Of a DNA stretch of 64,000 nucleotides, positions 30,119-38,092 are shown piece by piece. Position numbers and translations under genes: made by a program. The first letter of the stretch is position 1; every line of letters starts with the position of its first letter. The notes beneath the pieces are model-generated. The model was not told the origin of the DNA. It saw nothing but the letters and a program-made list of their open reading frames with translations, and did not search any database. The stretch spans positions 2,493,501 through 2,557,500 of the forward strand of contig NZ_CP090066.1 in NCBI RefSeq assembly GCF_021391535.1. The letters run 5' to 3'. Source of the stretch: Aurantimonas sp. HBX-1. Its GTDB lineage: Bacteria; Pseudomonadota; Alphaproteobacteria; Rhizobiales; Rhizobiaceae.

Positions 30119-31563
30119 CCGCGCCGGTCACGCCGCCCTTCGACGCGGCGGGCGAACTCGTCGCGCCGCCCGGGCTGGCGATCCCCGAACTCTGCCGGCT
30201 CGGCGCCACGGAGCTGGCGGCGCTGCTGGCCAAAGGCGCGGTTTCCTCGCGCGAGATCGTCACGGCGTTCCTCGATCACATCGACCGGGTCAATCCGGCC
30301 CACAACGCCATCGTCTCGCTGCGGGAGCGGTCCGATATCCTCGCCGAGGCCGATGCGGCGGATGGGCGGCTGCGCGCGAAAGGGCCGGACGGGCTGCTGC
30401 ACGGCCTGCCGATCGCCATCAAGGATCTCGCCCCCACCAAAGGCCTTCGCACCACCTTCGGCTCGCCGATCCACGCCGACTTCGTGCCGGATGCCGACAG
30501 CCTGACCGTCGCGCGCATCCGCGCCGCCGGCGCCATCGTCATCGGCAAGACCAACACGCCGGAATTCGGGCTCGGCTCGCACACCTACAACCCGGTCTTC
30601 GGCACCACCCGCAACGCCTACGATCCCGGCCTCAGCGCCGGCGGCTCGAGCGGCGGCGCGGCGGTCGCGCTGGCGCTGCGGATGCTCCCCGTCGCCGATG
30701 GCGGCGACATGGGCGGCTCGCTGCGCAACCCGGCCGGCTACAACAATGTCTACGGCATGCGGCCGTCGCAGGGACGCGTGCCGAATGCCGGGTCGGAGGA
30801 TCTGTTCTATTCGCAGCTCGCGACCGATGGGCCGATGGCGCGCAGCGTCGCCGATCTCGCCGGGCTGCTAGCGATCCAGGCCGGTCCCGACGCACGGGCG
30901 CCGCTCTCGCTGCAGGATCCCTTCCGCTGGGAGCCCGGCACCCGTGCCCGGCCCGGGCGGATCGCCTGGCTCGGCGATCTCGGTTGCCACCTGGCGATGG
31001 AAGCGGGCGTCTTGGACGTTTGCGAATGGGCGCTGGCGCGTCTCGCCGCTGCCGGCTGCGCGGCCGAACCGGTGCTGCCGAAGTTCGACTGGGAGCGCCT
31101 CTGGTCGGCCTTCGTCGTGCTGCGGCAATTCTCGATCGCCGGCAAACACGGCCCGCTCTTCGATGACCCCGCGACGCGCGGCCTGCTGAAACCCGAGATG
31201 CAGTGGGAGATCGAGAGCGGCCGGCGCCTTAGCGCCGATGCCCTCTATGCCGCCGCGCGGACCCGCACCGATTGGTACCTCGAGTGCCTGCGCCTGTTCG
31301 AGGACTTCGACGCCCTGGCGCTGCCCTCGGCGCAGCTGTTCGCCTTCGATGCCGACTGGCACTGGCCGCGCGAGATCGCCGGCCGACCAATGGACAGCTA
31401 TCACCGCTGGATGGAGGTGGTCGCGCCGGGAACCCTATCGGGCTGCCCGGTCATCAGCCTGCCCGCCGGCTTCGACGGCGCTGGCCGGTCGATGGGCCTG
31501 CAGCTGATCGGCCGGCCGGGAGACGATGCCGGGCTGCTGGGACTGGCCGAACTCCACGAGTGA
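30115..31563 (+). CDS. Amidase (amidase-signature family), apparent CTG start
   Basis: An amidase-signature enzyme of about 482 residues. The Ser-cisSer-Lys triad is visible: K103 in LPIAIKDLAPTKG, Ser178/179 in SAGGSSGGAAVALA, and S202 in GDMGGSLRNPAGYNN. The reading frame has no ATG, GTG or TTG near the expected N-terminus. A CTG at 30115, seven nt after GAGGAGG and overlapping the upstream stop as CTGA, would start the protein exactly at the family N-terminal helix region. Either CTG is used, or an ATG has mutated or been misread. It hydrolyses a C-N amide bond; the substrate is presumably from the same imported pool. Confidence 0.85.
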   Translation: MTAPVTPPFDAAGELVAPPGLAIPELCRLGATELAALLAKGAVSSREIVTAFLDHIDRVNPAHNAIVSLRERSDILAEADAADGRLRAKGPDGLLHGLPIAIKDLAPTKGLRTTFGSPIHADFVPDADSLTVARIRAAGAIVIGKTNTPEFGLGSHTYNPVFGTTRNAYDPGLSAGGSSGGAAVALALRMLPVADGGDMGGSLRNPAGYNNVYGMRPSQGRVPNAGSEDLFYSQLATDGPMARSVADLAGLLAIQAGPDARAPLSLQDPFRWEPGTRARPGRIAWLGDLGCHLAMEAGVLDVCEWALARLAAAGCAAEPVLPKFDWERLWSAFVVLRQFSIAGKHGPLFDDPATRGLLKPEMQWEIESGRRLSADALYAAARTRTDWYLECLRLFEDFDALALPSAQLFAFDADWHWPREIAGRPMDSYHRWMEVVAPGTLSGCPVISLPAGFDGAGRSMGLQLIGRPGDDAGLLGLAELHE

Positions 31564-31707
31564 TCGCCCCGATATCTGCGGCCGATTCTCTCCCGCGCAA
31601 CCGTGAGCTGGCCGGCGTTCCGCGCACCGAAAGCGCGGCTCTCGCTTGGAAGCACCGCGCGTCGTGGCTACGCCCGGCCGCGTGTCCCGGCATCGGTCGC
31701 AGACGGC

Positions 31708-31727
31708 CACCCGGCCGCGGCCGGGTG
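31708..31727. terminator. 20-nt perfect palindrome between convergent genes
   Basis: A fully self-complementary GC-rich block (CACCCGGCCG followed by its reverse complement) lies between the convergent amidase and TolA-like genes. It could fold as a terminator for either strand, but no T-tract follows. The rest of the 183-nt gap (31564-31746) shows nothing else. Confidence 0.4.
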
Positions 31728-31746
31728 ACGCGGTGCCGCCGGCGCT

Positions 31747-32136
31747 TCAGTCCGGCAGGACGAATTTCGGCGCGCGCGTCGCCCGGACCATCTCGAAGGT
31801 GACCGCGGTATCCTTCCAGGTGTCGTAGGGCTCGGCGGGCGGGCGCAGTGGCAGGCATCGCCGGATCGCCCTCACCGCGGCATCACGCAGCGTCCGTTCG
31901 ACGGCATTCGCCGGCACGTACTCGGTGCTGGCCTCGAGCAGGTTGCCCTCGGGGTCGAGATGCAGGGTGAAGGTGATCGGCCGGACCGATGCGGCCGGGT
32001 CTGCCGAGGGCGACGTCCAGCACCGCATGACCTGCGCCTCGATGCCGGCGACCGGCGGCTGGCCCTGGGACACCGTCGCAGCCAGGCACAGGAGGGCGGC
32101 GAGGACGAGGGACTTCCGGCTCGTGGATGACGTCAA
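31747..32136 (-). CDS. Small exported protein with TolA/TonB C-terminal-like domain
   Basis: A 129-residue protein with a signal peptide (SRKSLVLAALLCLAATVSQG) and a compact domain (about residues 35-125) that resembles the C-terminal domain of TolA/TonB: VMRCWTSPSADPA, ITFTLHLDPEGNLLEAS, then RTLRDAAVRAIRRCLPLRPP. This domain usually binds periplasmic partners or outer-membrane proteins. The start is TTG 32136 with AAGAGGAAGCCCGA upstream; there is no better ATG. It lies 110 nt downstream of bigR on the same strand, but a functional link is not evident. Confidence 0.7.
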   Translation of the reverse strand: MTSSTSRKSLVLAALLCLAATVSQGQPPVAGIEAQVMRCWTSPSADPAASVRPITFTLHLDPEGNLLEASTEYVPANAVERTLRDAAVRAIRRCLPLRPPAEPYDTWKDTAVTFEMVRATRAPKFVLPD

Positions 32137-32246
32137 TCGGGCTTCCTCTTGCGCTGGCGCGGTAGCGGCTTCCTAGCACGTCGCCGCGGCAGGTCGCGAG
32201 CGACGAACTGGCGCGCCGCGTAGCGCCCCTGGCCGGTCGCTGGCCG

Positions 32247-32636
32247 TCAGCTGCCGGAGGGGCGCGGGGCGGCGGCGGCAGGGCCGCAGAAGACGTCGTA
32301 GAGGGTGGTCATGATCGCCCGCGTCTCGGCACCGGCAAGCGAATAGAAGATCGTCTGGGCGGCCCGGCGCGTTGTCACGAGGCCGCCGGCGCGCAGGCGC
32401 GCCAGATGCTGCGACAGGGCCGACTGGCTGAGCCCAACCTCCTCCACCAGCATGCCGACGGACGCCTCGCCCTCGGCCAGCCGGCACAGGATGCGCAGGC
32501 GATGGGCGTTGGCCATCAGCGACAGCATCTCCGCCACCTGCGCCGCCCTTGCGTCGAGCGCCCGCGCATCCAGCGCCAGGGCGCCGGGGGTCAGGTCCGA
32601 ACCATTCATAATATTAGACTTGTCTAATTTAGCCAT
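32247..32636 (-). CDS. bigR: ArsR-family sulfide/persulfide-responsive repressor (BigR/SqrR type)
   Basis: A 129-residue winged-helix repressor. The recognition helix is in EEVGLSQSALSQHLARLRAG. Two cysteines, C51 (RILCRL) and C117 (VFCGP), are 66 residues apart, the same separation known for the thiol pair of BigR/SqrR that forms a disulfide or polysulfide bridge and releases DNA. It is divergent from a blh-type dioxygenase, rhodanese and sulfur exporters, the expected regulon. ATG 32636 gives MAKLDKSN, but ATG 32609 (MNGSDLTPG) is equally possible and would place the palindromic operator in the leader; the cysteines then become 42 and 108, exactly the BigR numbering. Confidence 0.9.
   Translation of the reverse strand: MAKLDKSNIMNGSDLTPGALALDARALDARAAQVAEMLSLMANAHRLRILCRLAEGEASVGMLVEEVGLSQSALSQHLARLRAGGLVTTRRAAQTIFYSLAGAETRAIMTTLYDVFCGPAAAAPRPSGS
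32613..32628. promoter_or_regulatory. BigR operator palindrome
   Basis: ATTAGACttGTCTAAT is a perfect palindrome with a 2-nt centre, AT-rich against GC-rich surroundings. It lies just downstream of the predicted bigR promoter and just upstream of ATG 32609. AT-rich palindromes at this place are known BigR sites. Confidence 0.8.
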
Positions 32637-32642
32637 GGCACA

Positions 32643-32671
32643 TATATAGGCCGGGAACGCAGCCAAGCCAA
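32643..32671 (-). promoter_or_regulatory. bigR promoter (-35 TTGGCT, 17-nt spacer, -10 TATATA)
   Basis: On the minus strand TTGGCT (32671-32666) is followed by a 17-nt spacer and TATATA (32648-32643). The transcript should start near 32636, i.e. at the first candidate ATG, leaving either a leaderless mRNA or a 27-nt leader that contains the operator. Confidence 0.6.
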
Positions 32672-32768
32672 GGGCTGCCATTGTCGTGCACCGGCTACCA
32701 GCGGGCGACGGTCCGGCCATACCGGTCGGACGCGCATCCGCACCGGCCGAACAGAGGAGAGTTGTCTC

Positions 32769-33662
32769 ATGCTGACGCGCCATAGCCCGTCCCGCGGCGC
32801 GGGATCGCCCGATGTCTGGGGCTTCTACGAGGAAGCTTCCGGCTCGATCCAGTATGTCTGCGCCGACCCGGCCACCCGCAAGGCGGCCCTGATCGACGTC
32901 GTCCTGAACTTCAATCCCGCCGCGGCCCGGACGTCGACCGAAAGCGCCGACGAAATTCTCGCCCATGTCGAACGCGAGGGCCTGACCGTCGAGTGGATCC
33001 TCGACACGCATCCGCACGCCGATCACATGATGGCTGCCGCCTATCTGAAGGACAGGCTCGGCGCCCCGATGGCGATCGGCCGCAAGACGGTGGAGATCGC
33101 CGAGCTCTGGCGCGGCCTCTACAACCTGCCCGACGCTTTTGATCCAGAACGCGATTTCGACGTGCTGTGGGACGATGGCTCCAGCTTCCGGATCGGCGAT
33201 CTCGATGTCCGCGTGATGCTGTCGCCGGGCCACACGCTCGGTTCCATCACCTATGTCGTCGGCGACGCGGCCTTCGTCCACGACACGCTGATGTATCCCG
33301 ACATGGGCTCGAGCCGGGCCGACTTCCCCGGCGGCTCCTCGAAGGTGCTCTGGGCGACGATCCAGGAGATCCTGTCGCTGCCGCGCGAGACCCGGCTCTT
33401 CGTCGGCCACGATTACGGCGCCGAGGGTCGCGACGACGTCCGGTGGGAAGCCACCGTCGCCGAACACCGCAGCCGCAACGTCCATGTCAAGGACGGCACG
33501 GCCGAGGCCGACTTCACCCGTATCCGGGACGCCCGCGACAGGACGCTCGAGCTTCCGGATCGCATGCTGCACGCCCTGCAGGTCAATCTGCGCGGCGGCC
33601 GGCTGCCGGCACCCGAAGCCGACGGTAACCGCTACCTGAAGATACCCGTCAACCGGTTCTGA
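32769..33662 (+). CDS. blh: MBL-fold persulfide dioxygenase-like protein (Blh type, MBL domain only)
   Basis: A 297-residue metallo-beta-lactamase-fold protein of the ETHE1/Blh group, which oxidises glutathione persulfide to sulfite with a mononuclear iron. The metal motif is DTHPHADHMMAAAYL, with further ligands in LSPGHTLGSITYVVGD, VHDTLMYPDMG and FVGHDYG. It lacks the N-terminal DUF442 (rhodanese-like phosphatase) domain found in the bifunctional Xylella and Agrobacterium Blh; a separate rhodanese follows. ATG 32769 follows AGAGGAGAGTTG. It is the first gene of the plus-strand sulfide-detoxification run. Confidence 0.88.
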   Translation: MLTRHSPSRGAGSPDVWGFYEEASGSIQYVCADPATRKAALIDVVLNFNPAAARTSTESADEILAHVEREGLTVEWILDTHPHADHMMAAAYLKDRLGAPMAIGRKTVEIAELWRGLYNLPDAFDPERDFDVLWDDGSSFRIGDLDVRVMLSPGHTLGSITYVVGDAAFVHDTLMYPDMGSSRADFPGGSSKVLWATIQEILSLPRETRLFVGHDYGAEGRDDVRWEATVAEHRSRNVHVKDGTAEADFTRIRDARDRTLELPDRMLHALQVNLRGGRLPAPEADGNRYLKIPVNRF

Positions 33663-33672
33663 GGAGACAACG

Positions 33673-34050
33673 ATGAGCAAGACCCTGAACGACTTCGTCT
33701 CGGAGGCCCGGTCGGCCACCGGCGTGGTGCAGCCGGCCGAGGCGCATGCGTCGGACGCCGTCATCCTCGACGTGCGCGAGGCTCACGAGCTGGACGAAGC
33801 CGGCCGCGTCGACCGCGCCGTCCACGTGCCGCGCGGCTTCCTGGAGGCCCGCGCCGACCCCTCCGCTGGCAGCGCCCATCCGGATCTCGTGGCGGCGCAT
33901 GGCGGCGACACGCCCGTCTATGTCCTGTGTGCCTCGGGCGCCCGCGCCGCGCTGGCGGCGAAGACGCTGACCGAAATGGGCTACGACGCGCGGCCGATCG
34001 ATGGCGGCATCAAGGCCTGGCGGGATTGCGGCCTGCCCGTCGCCGACTGA
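33673..34050 (+). CDS. Rhodanese-like sulfurtransferase
   Basis: A 125-residue single-domain rhodanese. The N-terminal half has AVILDVREAHELDEAGRV (rhodanese signature with Asp/Arg/Glu), and the active-site loop is VLCASGARAALAA with the catalytic Cys, followed by IDGGIKAWRDCGLPV. It likely moves sulfane sulfur between persulfides, glutathione and sulfite, supplying or relieving the dioxygenase encoded 10 nt upstream. GAGGAGACAACG precedes the ATG. Confidence 0.9.
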   Translation: MSKTLNDFVSEARSATGVVQPAEAHASDAVILDVREAHELDEAGRVDRAVHVPRGFLEARADPSAGSAHPDLVAAHGGDTPVYVLCASGARAALAAKTLTEMGYDARPIDGGIKAWRDCGLPVAD

Positions 34051-34135
34051 CCCGATGTCCATGCGGCGCGGCCGCCCCCGGCCGCCGCGCCGCTCCCTGT
34101 CTGCAACCCGCCGCCCCGGGGCGGCCGAGTAACCG

Positions 34136-34927
34136 ATGATGACCCTCAGCCTTGCACAATATCTCCTCGGCGCCCTGTCGGGCTCGCTGGTGGGCCTGTC
34201 GCTCGGCCTGTTCGGCGGCGGCGGCTCGATTCTGGCCGTGCCGCTGATGGTCTATCTCGTCGGCGTCCCCAGTCCGCACATGGCGATCGGCACCAGCGCC
34301 TTCGCCGTCGCCGCGAACGCGGCCGGCAATCTGGTCACCCACGCCCGGCTCGGCAACGTGAAGTGGCGCTGCGCCCTGATGTTCAGCGGCACCGGCATCC
34401 TCGGCGCGGTCCTCGGCTCCACCATCGGGAAGGCAGTCGACGGCCAGCAGCTGCTTTTCCTCTTCGCCATCCTGATGATCGGCGTCGCCGGCCTGATGTT
34501 CCGCGACCGCAGCCGCGTCGGCGACGCGAGCGCCCAGTGCACCCGCACGAACGCGCCGAAGGTCATCGGCTTCGGCGGCGCCACCGGCATGTTCTCCGGC
34601 TTCTTCGGCATCGGCGGCGGCTTTCTGGTCGTGCCGGGCCTCGTCGCCTCGACCGGCATGCCGATGTTGACCGCGATCGGGTCGTCGCTCGTCGCCATCA
34701 CCGCCTTCGGCCTGACCACCGCCCTCAACTACGCGCGGTCCGGCCTCGTCGACTGGCCGCTCGCCCTGGTCTTCGTGGCGGGCGGACTCGCCGGCGGCGT
34801 CGCCGGCGCCTTCATCGCCCGCTGGCTGTCGGGCCGCAAGAGCGCCCTCAACGTCGCCTTCGCCGGCCTGATCGTCGTCGTCGCGCTCTACATGCTGTTC
34901 CGCAGCGGCCAGGCCTTCCTCGCCTGA
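34136..34927 (+). CDS. TauE/SafE family sulfite/sulfur-anion exporter
   Basis: A 263-residue membrane protein with about eight hydrophobic segments and the two half-repeats of the family: GLSLGLFGGGGSILAVPLMVYL and FSGFFGIGGGFLVVPGLVAS. TauE/SafE proteins export sulfite, sulfoacetate or related anions; here it probably removes the sulfite made by the dioxygenase. It lies 85 nt after the rhodanese and 37 nt before pmpA. Confidence 0.9.
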   Translation: MMTLSLAQYLLGALSGSLVGLSLGLFGGGGSILAVPLMVYLVGVPSPHMAIGTSAFAVAANAAGNLVTHARLGNVKWRCALMFSGTGILGAVLGSTIGKAVDGQQLLFLFAILMIGVAGLMFRDRSRVGDASAQCTRTNAPKVIGFGGATGMFSGFFGIGGGFLVVPGLVASTGMPMLTAIGSSLVAITAFGLTTALNYARSGLVDWPLALVFVAGGLAGGVAGAFIARWLSGRKSALNVAFAGLIVVVALYMLFRSGQAFLA

Positions 34928-34964
34928 CCGCCGGTCGCCCATTCCGTCAACGGGGAGTTTCCCG

Positions 34965-35399
34965 ATGCCACTCGACACGATCACCAGTTTCACGCCGCTC
35001 GCCTCGCTGGCCGGCGGCATCCTCCTCGGCCTGGCGGCGGTGATGGTCATGGCGCTGTTCGGGCGCATCGCCGGCATATCCGGCATCACCACCGGCGCCG
35101 TCCCGGGGCGCCGGGACGACTGGTCGTGGCGGCTCGCCTTCCTGGCCGGCCTCGTCGCCGCACCGCTGCTCGTCCTCGCCGTCACCGGCAGCCCCGTGCA
35201 GCAGACGGTGCCGGGCAATCTCGCCGCGATGGCGATCGCCGGCCTGCTGGTCGGCTTCGGGACGATCACCGGCTCGGGCTGCACCAGCGGCCACGGCGTC
35301 TGCGGTCTCGCCCGCCTTTCGGCCCGCTCGCTGGTCGCCGTCGTGACCTTCATGGCCACCGCCGCCGCCACCGTCTTCGTCCTGCGTCACCTCGTCTGA
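34965..35399 (+). CDS. pmpA: YeeE/YedE family sulfur transporter, first half (PmpA)
   Basis: A 144-residue membrane protein with four hydrophobic segments. The YeeE-type pore motif GTITGSGCTSGHGVCGLAR carries conserved cysteines thought to pass thiosulfate or sulfane sulfur. It works with the next gene; in BigR regulons the pair is named PmpA-PmpB. GGGGAGTTTCCCG precedes the ATG. Confidence 0.88.
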   Translation: MPLDTITSFTPLASLAGGILLGLAAVMVMALFGRIAGISGITTGAVPGRRDDWSWRLAFLAGLVAAPLLVLAVTGSPVQQTVPGNLAAMAIAGLLVGFGTITGSGCTSGHGVCGLARLSARSLVAVVTFMATAAATVFVLRHLV

Positions 35400-35410
35400 A
35401 GGAGAACCCG

Positions 35411-35839
35411 ATGCGTCCCCTCTTCGGCTTTCTCGCCGGCCTGCTGTTCGGGCTCGGCCTGGTCGTCGCCGGCATGGCCGATCCGGCCAAGGTCCTCAAC
35501 TTCCTCGACATCTTCGGAAGCTGGGACCCCAGCCTCGCCTTCGTCATGGGCGGCGCGGCGCTGACCACCTTCCTCGGCTACCGCCTGGTGCTGTCGCGGC
35601 TGCGGCGTCCCCTGCTGCTCCCCGGCTTCCAGCTCCCGACGCGCCAGGACATCGACCGCGACCTCCTGCTCGGCGCCGCGACCTTCGGCGTCGGCTGGGG
35701 CATCGGCGGCTATTGCCCTGGCCCGGCCTGGACCGCCCTCAGCCTGGCGGCGCCCGGCACGCTGGTGTTCCTGCCGGCGATGCTGGCCGGCATGGCGCTG
35801 GCTACGCTGCTGCGCGACCGGCGGACCGCCATCGCCTGA
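35411..35839 (+). CDS. pmpB: YeeE/YedE family sulfur transporter, second half (PmpB)
   Basis: A 142-residue membrane protein that starts MRPLFGFLAGLLFGLGLVVAGM and contains GMADPAKVLNFLDIFGSWDPS and the Cys motif GVGWGIGGYCPGPAW, all typical of the second YeeE/YedE half. ATG 35411 has AAGGAGAACCCG and follows pmpA by 11 nt. It completes the sulfide run. The 235 nt to recQ show no clear signal. Confidence 0.9.
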   Translation: MRPLFGFLAGLLFGLGLVVAGMADPAKVLNFLDIFGSWDPSLAFVMGGAALTTFLGYRLVLSRLRRPLLLPGFQLPTRQDIDRDLLLGAATFGVGWGIGGYCPGPAWTALSLAAPGTLVFLPAMLAGMALATLLRDRRTAIA

Positions 35840-36074
35840 GCGACGGAATGGTGCCTGGCCGGCACGCCTGCCGCGCCGAGGGGCCCGCCCGGCCGGGTCC
35901 GGGTGGCGCCTGCCGGGCGAAACGCCGCAAGTCGCTTCTCCCCCGTTGCCCGCCGGATGGACCGTCCGTGCCTTGAATCCGGCGCGCCGATGCGTCACCA
36001 GACGGATCAGCGCCGGCCCCTCGCCTTGCGATCGGCGCCGTAACGCGGAAGCTGCGGCTTGCGAGGAGAATCAC

Positions 36075-38006
36075 ATGCCACGATCCGCCAGCCCGCACGC
36101 TTCCGAGGAGTTCGAGCCGACCTCGGACCAGCGGCCGTTCGCCGACGACGACGCCGCGCCCGCTTCCGTTTCCGCTTCCCCGGCGCGCGTGGCGTTCGCC
36201 GATCCGCGCGAGGCGCTGAAGACCGTGTTCGGCCACGCGGAATTTCGCGGCAAGCAGCGGGCGGTCGTCGACCAGCTCGTCGCTGGCGGCGATGCGCTGG
36301 TGCTGTTTCCAACCGGCGAGGGCAAGTCGGTCTGCTACCAGGTGCCGGCGCTCTGCCGCCCCGGCACCGCGATCGTCGTCTCGCCGCTGATCGCGCTGAT
36401 GCGCGACCAGGTCGAGGCGCTGCGGCAGGCGGGCGTCAGCGCCGCCGCGATCAATTCGTCGATGAGCGAGGAGGAGCGCAGCGAGGTTCGCCGTGCGCTG
36501 CTCGCGGGCGAACTGCAGCTGCTCTACGTCACGCCCGAGCGGATGGTGATGGGCGGCTTCAAGAACACGCTGTCGCGGGTGAAGCTGTCGCTGATCGCCA
36601 TCGACGAGGCGCATTGCGTCAGTTCCTGGGGCCACGACTTCCGGCCCGAATATCGCGAGCTCGAGACCCTCGCGGACGACTACCCGGGCGTGCCGCGCAT
36701 CGCGCTCACGGCGACGGCGGATCCGACCACCCGCGCCGACATTGCCGAGCGGCTGCGGCTGCGCGAGGCGCCGGTCTTCATGACCTCGTTCGACCGTCCG
36801 AATATCCGCTATTCGATCGTCGAGCGCGACAACCCGAAGAAGCAGCTGCTCGCCTTCCTTTCCGGCCACAAGGACGACAGCGGCATCGTTTACTGCCTGT
36901 CGCGCCGCAAGGTCGAGGAAACGGCGTCCTGGCTCAACGAGCAGGGCATCCGCGCCCTGCCCTACCACGCCGGCATGCCGCACCACGTGAAGGCGGCCAA
37001 CCAGGACGCCTTCCTCAAGGAGGAGAACCTCGTCCTCGTCGCCACCGTCGCCTTCGGCATGGGCATCGACAAGCCGGACGTGCGCTTCGTGGCGCACATG
37101 GACCTGCCCTCCTCCGTCGAGGCCTACTACCAGGAGACCGGCCGCGCCGGCCGCGACCGCGAGCCCGCCGAGGCCTGGATGGCCTACGGCATGCAGGACG
37201 TCGTGCAGCGGCGCCGGATGATCGACGAGGGCGAGGCGGACGACGCGGTCAAGCGCAACGGCCATGCCAAGCTGAGCGCCCTCCTGGCGATCTGCGAGAC
37301 GGCGGACTGCCGCCGCTCGGCGATCCTGGCGCATTTCGGCGAGGCGCATCCTGGCGGCTGCGGCAACTGCGACACCTGCCTGTCGCCGGTCGAGACCTAT
37401 GACGCCACCGAGGCCGCGATCAAGCTGCTAGCGGCGGTCTACCGCACCGACCAGCGCTACGGCGCCGGCCACGTCATCGACGTGCTGACCGGCAAGGCGA
37501 CCGACAAGGTGAAGCGGGCCGGCCACCACGAGATCGCCGCCTTCGGCCAGGGCAAGGACGTCGACGCCCGCGTCTGGCAGTCGATCACCCGCCAGCTCAC
37601 CGCGATCGGGCTGCTCGCCGTCGATGCCGACAGCTACGGCGTGCTGAAGCTCCAGGAGGGCGCCCGCGCGGTGTTCCGGGGCGAGCGGCGGCTGACCTTC
37701 CGCAAGGACCGCGACAGCAAGGCGACGCGCTTCCGCGGCACCTCCGGCGCGGTGGAGGGCCTGTCCGAGGCGGACGGCGCGTTGTTCGAGCTGTTGCGGC
37801 GCGAGCGCCTGCGCCTCGCCAAGGAACAGGGCCTGCCGCCCTACATGATCTTCAACGACGCGACGCTGCGGGCCATGGCGGTCTCCCGGCCGAGCGACCC
37901 GACGGCGATGGCGGCGATCTCCGGCGTCGGCGAGGCCAAGCTCGGCAAGTATGGCGACGTGTTCATCGCCGTCGTCCGGCAGGCGATGGCCGACGCGCGG
38001 TTCTAG
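36075..38006 (+). CDS. recQ: ATP-dependent DNA helicase RecQ
   Basis: A 643-residue SF2 3'-5' helicase that unwinds forks and recombination intermediates. Walker A is FPTGEGKSVCYQVP (K84), motif II is IDEAHCVSSWGHDFRPEY, and motif VI is YYQETGRAGRDREPAEAW. The zinc site is CETADCRRSA plus GGCGNCDTC, then a winged helix (RQC) and C-terminal HRDC domain (about 560-640). An acidic/Pro-rich leader of about 50 residues precedes the helicase core. ATG 36075 has GCGAGGAGAATCAC. It is monocistronic. Confidence 0.97.
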   Translation: MPRSASPHASEEFEPTSDQRPFADDDAAPASVSASPARVAFADPREALKTVFGHAEFRGKQRAVVDQLVAGGDALVLFPTGEGKSVCYQVPALCRPGTAIVVSPLIALMRDQVEALRQAGVSAAAINSSMSEEERSEVRRALLAGELQLLYVTPERMVMGGFKNTLSRVKLSLIAIDEAHCVSSWGHDFRPEYRELETLADDYPGVPRIALTATADPTTRADIAERLRLREAPVFMTSFDRPNIRYSIVERDNPKKQLLAFLSGHKDDSGIVYCLSRRKVEETASWLNEQGIRALPYHAGMPHHVKAANQDAFLKEENLVLVATVAFGMGIDKPDVRFVAHMDLPSSVEAYYQETGRAGRDREPAEAWMAYGMQDVVQRRRMIDEGEADDAVKRNGHAKLSALLAICETADCRRSAILAHFGEAHPGGCGNCDTCLSPVETYDATEAAIKLLAAVYRTDQRYGAGHVIDVLTGKATDKVKRAGHHEIAAFGQGKDVDARVWQSITRQLTAIGLLAVDADSYGVLKLQEGARAVFRGERRLTFRKDRDSKATRFRGTSGAVEGLSEADGALFELLRRERLRLAKEQGLPPYMIFNDATLRAMAVSRPSDPTAMAAISGVGEAKLGKYGDVFIAVVRQAMADARF

Positions 38007-38092
38007 CCGGGAACCCGGACTGCTGCCGCACCGGCGGTCGCGGCATCGCGGCCGTCTGGCGACGTTCCCGGGGTCCAAGCTTCCGGCAGCCG

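Noticed and set aside
38007..38071. Inverted repeat CCGGGAAC ... GTTCCCGG after recQ as terminator
   Set aside because: The loop is about 45 nt and there is no T-run, so a working terminator is unlikely.
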